Assembly: GCA_037349315.1 (NCBI GenBank) | Contig: JBAIAC010000003.1 | Location: 13,392,501-13,456,500 of the forward strand | Length of the DNA: 64,000 bases | Origin: Chelydra serpentina | Taxonomy: Eukaryota > Chordata > Testudines > Chelydridae | Reading direction: 5' to 3' | Shown here: positions 55,322 to 64,000 of the stretch, one piece after another | How positions within the stretch are numbered: position 1 is the stretch's first letter | Layout: every line of letters starts with the position of its first letter | The notes under the pieces: model-generated | What the model saw: only the letters and a program-made list of their open reading frames with translations | Database searches by the model: none | What the model was told of the DNA's origin: nothing | Position numbers and translations under genes: made by a program

Positions 55322-56242
55322 TTCATAGTCACTATCACCATCCTGGTCAGGTGGTCGGTATTATATCCCTACTGCTATATTCTTATTATTGGTGCATGGG
55401 ATTACTATCCTTAGAGATTCTATAGTACAGTTTGGTTCATTTAAGATTTTTACTTCATATAATTCTGTGCTTTCTTTCACATATAATGCCACTCCCTCAC
55501 CAGCATGACCTGTTCTGTCCTTCCGATATATTTTGTACCCTGGTATTACTGTGTCCCATTGATTATCCTCATTCCACCAAATTTCTGTGATGACTATTAT
55601 ATCAATATCCTCATTTAATATGAGGCACTCTAGTCCACCATCTCATTATTTAGACTTCTAGCATTTGTATATGAGCACTTTAAAAACGTGTCACTTTTTA
55701 GCTGTCTGCTATTACATGATATACTTGAATGGAACTCTTTTTCATTTGACTGTTTCTCATCAGATCCTACCTGTATTTTATCATCTTCTATCCTCTCCTC
55801 CTTACTAGGACATAGACAATCTTCATTAGTAGATCCTCCCCTAAGGGATGGCTCTGTCCGAACCATGTGCTCCTCTGAACCTGTGAGCTTTCCCCCAGCC
55901 CTTAGTTTAAAAACTGCTCTATGACCTTTTTAATTTTAAATGGCACAAATCTATTTTGGTGGTGGAGGTGGAGGTTTAGGTGGAACCCATCCTTCCTGTA
56001 TAGGCTCCCACTTTTCCAAAAGTTTCCTCAGTTTCTAATAAATCTAAACCCCTCCTCCCTACACCATCATCTCACCTATGCTTTGAGACCCTGCAGTTCT
56101 GCCTATTTAACTGGCTCTGCGCGTGGAACTGGAAGCATCTCAAAGAATGCTACCATAGAGGTCCTGGACTTCAATCTCTTACCTAGCAGCCTAAATTTGG
56201 TCTCCAGAACCTCTTTCCTATCCTTCCCTATGTCATTGGTAC

Positions 56243-56839
56243 CTACATGTACCGTGACCGCTGGCTCCCCCCCCCCCCAGCACTACACATAAATCTATCT
56301 AAATGTCTTGACAGATCCGCAACCTTCGCATCAGGCAGGCAAGTCACCATGTTGTTCTCCCGGTCATCGCAAGCCCAGCTATCTATGTTTCTAATGATGG
56401 AATCTCCCATAACTATTACCTGTCTCTTCCTAATAACTGGAGTTCCCTTTCCCGGAGAGGTGTCCTCAGTGCGAGAGGATACCACGACATCATCTGGAAG
56501 GAGGGTCTTAACTATGGGATTGTTTCCCTCTGATCCAGTTGGATGTTCTCCTTCCCTGTGACTTTCATCCTCCTCAACAGCACAGAGGCTGTCAGACCAG
56601 GGGTGGGAACATTCTACTGTATCCCAGAAAGTCTCATCTATGTAACTCTCTGTCTCACTTAGCTCCTCCAGTTCAGCCAGTCTGGTCTCCAAAGTCTGTA
56701 CTCGGTCTCTGAGGGCTAGGGGCTCCTTGCACCGAATGCACACATACGCCACCTGCCCATAGGGCAGGTAATTGTATATGCTGCATTGGGTGCAATAAAC
56801 TGGATAGCCCCCACTCTGTTGCTGGACTTCTGCCTGCAT
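56243..56839 (-). pseudogene. CR1 ORF1, frameshifted in a homopolymer
   Basis: 198 codons from the Met at 56839: CXXC pairs at 16-19 and 34-37, a coiled-coil stretch at about 41-62 ('ALRDRVQTLETRLAELEEL'), and block I GDS at 145-147. At the C run 56268-56278 (G run on the coding strand) the frame shifts. The expected HVGTND block is found just beyond, in another frame at about 56220-56245. It belongs to a different CR1 subfamily from the protein at 49596; the sequences are clearly diverged. Confidence 0.85.
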
Positions 56840-57375
56840 TCTCTTTGTACTCCTGCAGCTTGTTCCTTTGTTGTTATTTTGATTTGTGTCAGGGGGTGTT
56901 TTTGGCTTTAAGTTTAAAAAATGTTAAGTGTATCTACCCCCACTTCTAAACTCCCTCGCAAAACTCGCCTGTTTACTAGCTCCTCTGGTTTTCGGAGTGG
57001 GCTTTTTAAAGCCCTGGTCTTCCTGAGTAGCCCCACCCCCTGGTTAAGGGTTGATGGTGCTAAAGGGCTTAGGGATCAAAGTCTCATTTAGAAGCTCTCA
57101 GCCTTGCCTAGCAGGATGCTAGGCTCAGTACACAGTCCCCCAAACAACCAGACCACACAGTATATTTCAGTCAAGCAGCAATCACACCACAAACTCACAC
57201 ACACACCAGACAACAAACTTTCCCCAAGGGTCATGTATTCACTCCTCCTTCGCCTGGAGAACTCCCATGCAAAACTCCCCAGTTAGCCGCTCCTGTTTGC
57301 AGTGTAGACAGCAGAATTGTCATGATTAGATTCCTGGTTCAACACCCTGTTAAACTCAGTAGGACTGTAAGCCTT

Positions 57376-57553
57376 AGAATCATAGAATATCAGGGTTGGA
57401 AGGGACCTTAGGAAGTCATCTAGTCCAACCCCCTGCTCAAAGCAGGACCAAGCCCCAATTTTTGCCCCAGATCCCTAAATGGCCCCCTCCAGGATTGAAC
57501 TCACAACCCTGGGTTTAGCAGGCCAATGCTCAAACCACTGAGCTATCCCTCTC
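57376..57553 (-). repeat. tortoise-type tRNA SINE with CR1-like tail, copy 3
   Basis: Same structure and orientation as copy 2, with 'tatcagggttggaagggacc' at the CR1-like end and 'caaaccactgagctatccct' at the tRNA end. It is followed by a C/T-rich run 'ctctcctcctctcccctccc'. Confidence 0.95.
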
Positions 57554-58999
57554 CTCCTCTCCCCTCCCCTCCTGGAACTATTGTTTCATTCTCTATGGCT
57601 GCAGACTCAGTAAGAAGGAACTGGGCTGTGCTCAGAAAGTTGTCTTTGCTTCCAAAAGGATTGCACACTTAGTGCTAGATTGTGTGCTTGCATGCTGCTC
57701 ATAGCTTAAGGATCAGTGCATAGGTGCATTGCACCAGGGAGAGCACTAGGAGAAATTGTGATCAGGTCCAGAAATAAGAAATGTTCAGTAAATCACTTTC
57801 TGTTACATACACCCTTATCAACAGCACAAAGAGACACATCAGATTATTTTTTACTCAGGGCAGTAAAGTGGGAGGAAAAGCACACAGAGATCCAGAGAAG
57901 CACTTTGTCACTCTGAAGGTAATAAATGTTTGGGATTGTTTACCTGGCAAGATTTCTGAGGGTAAAATACTAGGGTCATTCTAGAAACAAGCTGATAGTA
58001 TCCTAGAAAGAATGAGACATTTGGAGAGGTTAGCTGTTGCGCACCAGATAGCTTTCCTCAATCCAAAATTTCTTATGCTTTTTATCGTGTTCAACAAAAG
58101 CACTGTTCAACTGTGTCTTGTCTGACAGTTAAGGTACATAAAATGGCCATTTTGTTTAAATGAATGGCAGTAACCTTTATACTGCATGAACAGCTAGTCC
58201 ACCAGGGCAACAATATTTTCTCTTCATTTCCTCTACATGAACTCTTTGCTTGTTATGGTTGGATAAAAATCATACATTTTTCTCTTCTCCAATTTGCTAC
58301 ACTAGTGATAAACAGGAGCCAATATACCAACACTGATGGACACCAGTATGATCACCTGGACTATATTTTGCAAATAAGGGGATAGGATTTTCAAAAGTAT
58401 ATAAAGGAATTAGGTATCCAATGGGAACTGGGTCCTCCTCAGGAGCTATTAGATATGGTTATGAATTTAGGGCCTAATCCATAGTTCACTGAAACCAATG
58501 GAAAGACTCTTATTGGCTTCAGATCAAGCCCTTAGCTCTCATGGAATGTGCTCAACTGGCAACCATGTAGACTTTACTTATCTGTAGACCAAGAACATCC
58601 TTGTGGAGCAGCACAAGCCACTGCGGAATGGGGCTCTACTTTAACTCAAATGAACTATATGTGTGAGAAGTAGCTCATTCTCTGTCCCATCAGTCTGCAG
58701 TAACTTTGTCACATAGGCACAATTACAGTGTGATTTTTGTGGTCATTTCCTTTCAGGACACCTCTCTTCCATTATGCCTAATTAATCCAGATCCCTGACA
58801 ATTAGTCCCATCTGCCAGCTATCTCACTGAACTACACCACATTGAACCCCACTCCCCTGTGACTTGTACAAATGTCATTGATTAGACCTTTTACAATATC
58901 TAAAGCTGGCAGTATTTCTTCAAATATTGGGACGTGATGTGTGTGAGATCTTCGTATTGTGCTGACTTTTTCTGAGAACAAAACCAAGAACTTCATCGA
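57554..58999. other. unassigned DNA with small repeat fragments
   Basis: 57760-57985 resembles an old CR1 3' region on the plus strand ('aaggtaataaatgtttggga'), low confidence. 58385-58530 holds palindrome-family fragments. No gene. Confidence 0.3.
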
Positions 59000-59260
59000 A
59001 ATATTCTTTGGATCAGGGACTTGAACAGGAATCTCTTACATCCCACATGAGCATCCTAACCACCAGACGATAGAGTTGTTTTCACGGTCGCTTCCCAACC
59101 AATGAATATTTAATTATTTTCCAAGTGGCTTGCCCCTGAAATGTAGGACTCGTTTCGAGTCTGTGTTCCCAATCAGGTAGAATGGAAATTCAGACCCAGG
59201 TCCCACACATCCCATATAAGTGATCCAACCACTGAACTGTTGGCTATAATGATACTCTCA
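59000..59260. repeat. dispersed repeat with tRNA-like arms
   Basis: 'gagcatcctaaccaccagac' and 'gtgatccaaccactgaactg' are two reverse-strand arms of the family seen at 6420 and 34750. Confidence 0.5.
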
Positions 59261-59392
59261 AGGGATGTGGGGGGAGGAGCGAGGTTTGTGCATGCATGTG
59301 AGAGAAAGGGCGAACGTCTCTCCCAGAGATAGGCATTTGAGGATTCATTGCTGAGTACTCTGCAGAGATAGGTGTCTCCTTCCAGCTTGTCA

Positions 59393-59792
59393 GTCATAGA
59401 ATCATAGAATATCAGGGTTGGAAGGGACCTCAGGAGGTCATCTAGTCCAACCTCCTGCTCAAAGCAGGACCAATCCCCAACTAGATCATCCCAGGCAGGG
59501 CTTTGTCAAGCCGAGCCTTAAAAACCCCTAAGGAAGGAGATTCCACCACCTCCCTAGGTAACCCATTCCAGTGCTTCACCACCCTCCCAGTGAAAAAGTT
59601 TTTCCTAATATCCAACATAGACCTCCTGCACTGCAACTTGAGACCATTACTCCTTGTTCTGTCATCGGCTACCACTGAGAACAGTCTAGATCCATCCTCT
59701 TTGGAACCCCCTTTCAGGTAATTGAAAGTAGCTATCAAATCCCCCCCTCATTCTTCTCTTCTGCAGACTAAATAATCCCAGTTCCCTCAGTC
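59393..59792 (-). mobile_element. CR1 LINE 3' end
   Basis: Complete CR1 3' terminus on the minus strand ('gggttggaagggacctcagg' in reverse), running upstream into ORF2. The frame 59481-59738 encodes '[20 protein letters not shown]', a conserved end of ORF2. 5'-truncated at about 59792. Low divergence makes it one of the younger copies. Confidence 0.9.
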
Positions 59793-61005
59793 AGCTGCTT
59801 AAAGCCCATATCAGCTCAGAACTGAAATGCTTAAGTCTCCTTTGTGAATCTAACCCTATCTGCCTAAGTCACTTGAACATGGGTCTGTCTCCTAAGTCAC
59901 TTACATGCTTTTGAAAATTCTACCCTTTGTGCCTGTGTGTTCGTTTGGCATGGTTTCCACCATGGCTGTGGACCCATGCTAAATACATGTGCACATATCT
60001 TTTTGTTTATCAATAATTATTCCATGTTAAAATATTAATTGCACTTGGCATATGTTAGCACTTCCCGGTTTATAGGAAACATATTTTTCAAAGATGTATC
60101 ACTTTAATAACTAGTTAAGCTCTCAGTGATCAAAGTACTTGCAACAGGAAGGGACATCCCACTCTCATTGTGGTTAATGGAGTTCTCGAAAGCTAGTATA
60201 CGAATGAATAGAAAACATTTGATTGAGATCACGACCCATTTTGGACACCACTTTGTACATGAGAAGGGGCCCCAATCTCCATGGTCTAAACCTGCTGGAC
60301 TTTTAATATTGTCATAAATGCAGCCACAATGTGAACACAATGCATTGCTTTAGTAACGACAGCATGATAAGTAAATGTTCTTGCAGTAAAAAAGGAAGAG
60401 CAAGGTTTACACTGTGATGGTTGGGCTTGGAGATGCTGATGTTCTGGCTAGGAAAAGCTCTGAATGCAGGATACTAAGATAAGTGACTTAATACAGCACC
60501 TTTGGAAGGACTCTTTTCTCCAACATATTCCCTTCCATGTATTCCTGGACAATCTAAATACAACTGGCAAATTTTTGAAGAATATCTCTACTTTCCAAAC
60601 AATTTGTTATATTGGGGGTTTCCATTCTTGTTCAGTCTAGGACTATTATAAGGAAATCCTCCTAATCCATTTTAAAAATGCCTTTGGATGTAGCTTTAAA
60701 TTTAATCTTGGTTCAATATATCCAGTTGATGTAAGTGCCAAATAAATACATCTCACAAGGCACTGTGATTATGTACCAAGAAATGATCAGAGTAATTCTC
60801 ATTATTTTTAATACTCACCTTCTCTGAATAAGAACAGTGATACTATTTCTGAGATTTGTTGGCTGGTATTTGTTGGAGCCAGCAATAGTATATAAATGTA
60901 AGTTATTGCCTTTCATCCTAAAAATTCTCCAGGAACTACAACGTAGAACAACTTAAAAGGAATCACTTTTGCACTCTCAAAGTGCAGTGGAACATAACAG
61001 CACAC
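59793..61005. other. unassigned AT-rich DNA
   Basis: Nothing recognised. Confidence 0.4.
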
Positions 61006-61008
61006 TAA

Positions 61009-61304
61009 GGGTACGTCTTCACTACCTGCCAGATCGGCGGGTAGCAATCGATCTATCGGGGATCGATTTATTGCGTCTCATCTAGACACGATAAATCGAT
61101 CCCCGAACGCGCTCCCCGTGGACTCCGGAAATCCACCTCAGTGAGAGGCAGAAGCAGAGTCGACGGGGGAGTGGCAGCGATTGACTCACTGCTGTCCTCA
61201 CGGCCAGGTAAGTCGATCTACGATACGCCGACTTCAGCTACACTATTCATGTAGCTGAAGTTGCGTATCGTAGGTCGACCCTCCCCTCTAGTGTAGACTA
61301 AGGC
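61009..61304. mobile_element. Three-hairpin MITE, copy 2
   Basis: 296 bp. Termini are GGGTACGTCTTCACTA and, in reverse, GCCTTAGTCTACACTA. The flanks TAA (61006-61008) and TGA (61305-61307) are a slightly decayed 3-bp duplication. Three inverted repeats inside: 'cggggatcgatttat' / 'ataaatcgatccccg'; 'ctccccgtggactc' / 'gagtcgacgggggag'; and 'gacttcagctaca' / 'tgtagctgaagttg', extended outward to 'gtcgatctacgatacg'. Same layout as 12794-13090. Confidence 0.9.
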
Positions 61305-61307
61305 TGA

Positions 61308-62489
61308 GACTCAGCAGAGAATAATTAGGGAGTCCTACCATCTGGGAAAATACATATAAGAGAGGACTTTTCATTGGGCTCCAACATCGGGGCCAAACTC
61401 CAATCAGAATCTGGCCTAAAGGAACTTCTTTAATTGCTCTGGTTTTTTTTTAAACCTACAATGCTCTCATCTATTGAAAAGGTCCAGGGCTATTGTCTAT
61501 GAGCACAATATATTTCCCTAAAGCGGTTTGATACAGAGCTAGGGCCAGGTTCCCAGCATTAGAGCCCTGTGTAGATGGATGATAAGGAGGGGGCACAGTG
61601 CGTCTGTGCAAGCTGACATGGGTTCTTTGCGGAGACACAGAGAAATCGTCAGCCTTACTGAACTGGCAGGAAGATTGGCACTTAGTAGGAGAGTTACAGG
61701 CTTGGAGCAATGCTGAGCTGAGCTGTAGTTATAGCAACAGATTGCTGGGCCCTGGGCTTAGAGCTTCTGTACTGGCATGTCTGAGCTGCTGTCCATTGCT
61801 GTTGCTTCTGCCCTCTTTTGTGCTCCGTGTGTAGCTGGCCCTGGCTGTAGGCAGGTACACCTTTCTGGAGAAGAGGTTGTCTGCAGCTAGGCATTATATG
61901 TCACTGTAAGGCAAACAAGGCTTTTGGTGCTGGGAGGGACTTCTCCGCTGTAGTGCAGGCCCCTTCCAGAGCGGTGCATCCACTGTGCTCACTAGCCGTG
62001 TGAGCTGTTGGCATTAAATCCTTCTGCACATCAAACAATTGTGTACAGGAACTGGCACTTCCTGACCTTGGCAGTGGTTCACCCACCAGCAACGCTGGGA
62101 TTTTCAAAGCCGCCTAAGGGAATGAGGCACCCAATGCCCATTGACTTTCAATGCACTTTGGGCCCCTAACCCTGTTAGACGCCTTTTAAAAATCTCTGCC
62201 TAGAAGATGTGGGAATTTCATGTCCCCTGCAGACCGGAGCCCCCCTCCAGCAAAGAATAGGATTAAAGTGAAACACATGCGTAATAGCTGTACTGGACCA
62301 GGGCCCAGATGAGTTATCTGGCCACTGCAGTGTTTATTGATTACACTGACAATTGGATAAGCTAGGAACGTCTAGACGTCTAGAACTCAGAATGCAGCCC
62401 ATACGTACAGGATGCGGTTCTCTATCCTGGGAAGCAGTGACTCTGGAGAAAAAGATGGGCGGGATGTGGTGGAGAATCAGCAGAACATG
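61308..62489. other. unassigned DNA
   Basis: 62100-62195 is a degraded palindrome-family fragment ('caatgcccattgactttcaa'). No gene recognised. Confidence 0.35.
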
Positions 62490-63117
62490 AGCTCCCAGTG
62501 TGACACTGTGGCCAAAAGACCTAATGAAATCCTGAGAAGCATAAACAGGGGGATCTTGAGTAGGCTCAGGGTGGTTATTTTACCCCTGTAACTGGCACTG
62601 GTACAACCGCTGCTGGAATCCTGTGTCCAGTTCTGGTGCCCACAACTCAAGAAGGATGTTGATAAATTGGAAAGGGGTGGCTGCTCTCTGACAAGAAGGA
62701 TTAGAAAACCTGCCTTATAGTAATAGACTTGAGGAGTTCAGTCTATTTAGTTTAACAAAGTGAAGTTAAGGGGTGACTTGATCACAGTCCATAAGTACCT
62801 ACCTGGGGAACAAATATTTAATAATGGGCTCTTCCGTCTAGCAAAGGAAGCTATAACACAATCCAACAGATGGAAGTTGAAGTTAGACAAATTCAGAGTG
62901 GAATTAAGGTGTAAACTGTGAACAGTGAGAATAATTAACCATTGGAACCCTTTATCAAAGGTTGCGGTGGATTCTCCATCACTGACAATGATTAAATCAA
63001 GACCGTTCTAAAAGATCTGTTCTAGGGATTATTTGGGGGAGGTTCTCTAGTCGGTGTTATGCAGGAGGACAGGCTAGATGATCATAGTGCTCCCTTCTGG
63101 TCTGGGAATTTATACAT
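62490..63117 (+). mobile_element. CR1 LINE fragment, ORF2 end to 3' terminus
   Basis: The plus strand covers the end of ORF2 ('ctggtacaaccgctgctgga', 'aaggatgttgataaattgga') and the 3' UTR, finishing 'gctagatgatcatagtgctc' at about 63085-63117. Same subfamily as 35290. Frames broken. Confidence 0.85.
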
Positions 63118-64000
63118 CTATTTTAAACATTTTTTAGCTTATTTGTGGGTGGTGGTGGGGGGGTGTCTATTTTTTTCTGACTCGTATCATTTCAAAAATT
63201 AAACAAACCCTTCTCACCCGGTCATCATCTGCCACATTTTCACTCTGCAGTGTGGCAGGGGAAGCTCTACAGAAAGCCAGCACCTGCCTTCCTAACAAAC
63301 CATTTCATTTTTGCAAGTCTCATCAGCCCTGTAAATATAGAGCACTTCTCTGCAGCTCAACCTGCCATCTGGGACTGAATTCCAGTAACAACCCACCATA
63401 AGGAATAAGTAATGAATAAATGTGAGTCATCTCTGTTGTCAAAAAATACAGCTTTGCAAGTTCCCGCTATAAATTTAGAGGATTTTTTCCCTTCTCTTCT
63501 GAATAGAGATCTGCCAATTTACCAAGAAACAATTAGGGTAGTCTACAAACAGAGCTGTTCTCTGGATGGCACAGTTAAATTCCTAATAATTGAGGACACT
63601 TCTGCCTACAGAAACTTTTTGTTTGCTTGTTTGTTTTATTAACATGGGAGCCAAGAGATAAGAGCGCAAGCTGTCATTAGAGCTATACAGATATTAAAAT
63701 GGACTCTAACCATGGTGAGACCAGCATACTAAAGCAACCCCATAACAACAAGAACAAAAATAATACCTCTCTCTTACAGAGCTCTTTTCATCTTCAGAAT
63801 ATATTCCGAGCATTAACCCTTCCAGAACTGGCGATGAGCCAGTCGGGAATTTGAAAATTGGTATAGCTCCATTGACCTTAAATAGAGTAGTCTGAATTAC
63901 TCACATGAATAAGTGTTTGCAGAAATGTGGCGGAATTGGGGTTTAATGCATAAAAAGAGGCACAGGAAGTGGTTACATAGCATGTTATTGGATCCATTGC
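63118..64000. other. unassigned DNA
   Basis: AT-rich, no recognised repeat or coding sequence. Confidence 0.4.

Larger units (their letters stand above)
51090..55910 (-). pseudogene. CR1 ORF2 (endonuclease and reverse transcriptase), interrupted
   Basis: Pieces are scattered over several frames. They are the N-terminal 'FLKCSYTNARSLNNEM' (55630-55690), an ETWW-equivalent near 55585, 'IMGDFNYPHID' of the APE endonuclease (about 55250), 'LGNSDHNIIKFNI' (54395), RT with 'GIVYFNFQKAFDKVPHQRLL' (51950-52010) and '[10 protein letters not shown]' (51705), and the C-terminal 'QKRATKMIRGMERFLYEERL' (51240). Together these show that the whole enzyme was once encoded. It is cut by the three insertions and by frameshifts. 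Confidence 0.9.
50922..57310 (-). mobile_element. near full-length CR1 LINE with three nested insertions
   Basis: On the minus strand: a 5' leader (57310-56860) with two related units ('ctccctcgcaaaactcgcct' and 'aactcccatgcaaaactccc'), ORF1 (56839-55930, broken), ORF2 (about 55900-51090, broken), and the 3' UTR ending near 50922. Subtracting the solo LTR, hAT MITE and Penelope insertions leaves about 4.4 kb, close to full CR1 length. It was a complete element before decay. Confidence 0.9.

Noticed and set aside
1..64000. A host protein-coding gene or exon set
   Set aside because: No frame outside mobile elements shows a recognisable domain or a convincing exon with splice context.

Overview
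This window is repeat-dense vertebrate intergenic or intronic DNA, most likely from a turtle (cryptodire). The main evidence is three tRNA-derived SINEs with CR1-like 3' tails (the tortoise Pol III/SINE type), many CR1 LINE copies of several ages, Penelope-like tails and short turtle-type MITEs. I found no host protein-coding gene, tRNA gene, rRNA gene or CRISPR array. Apart from one intact CR1 ORF1, all recognisable protein coding belongs to decayed mobile elements.

Layout. 1-15 kb: AT-rich single-copy DNA with MIR-like SINEs, MITEs and two old CR1 fragments. 15.1-20.05 kb: a CR1 reverse-transcriptase fragment abuts a Ty3/Gypsy-type LTR retrotransposon, which keeps gag, zinc knuckles, RT, RNase H and integrase in broken frames. 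Its 5' LTR is truncated, and an 88-bp Penelope tail sits inside gag. 21.8-27.8 kb: two solo LTRs with 5-bp target duplications, a 1.5-kb CR1 and a third LTR-like block. 29.4-30.8 kb: a G-rich minisatellite and an inverted Penelope tail. 31-49 kb: further CR1 pieces, SINEs, palindromic MITEs and a 2.1-kb relic of a Harbinger-type transposon with a Myb/trihelix-like protein.

49.1-57.3 kb is the most informative block. A plus-strand CR1 with an intact 337-residue ORF1 (zinc finger, coiled coil, SGNH esterase) has lost nearly all of ORF2 and jumps straight to its 3' end. It meets, tail to tail, a nearly full-length minus-strand CR1. That second CR1 was hit by three later insertions, each with a readable target duplication: a solo LTR carrying a 49-bp minisatellite, a 412-bp hAT-type MITE, and a 5'-truncated Penelope-like element. 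The Penelope insertion created a 221-codon open frame joining part of the CR1 APE endonuclease to a GIY-YIG domain.

57.3-64 kb returns to SINE, CR1 and MITE copies in otherwise anonymous DNA. Several repeat-free AT-rich stretches (about 0.88-1.18, 4.77-5.24, 28.8-29.2 and 37.6-37.95 kb) could be conserved regulatory DNA, but sequence alone cannot show that. Family names rest on recognition by eye. Element edges without a stated target duplication are approximate.
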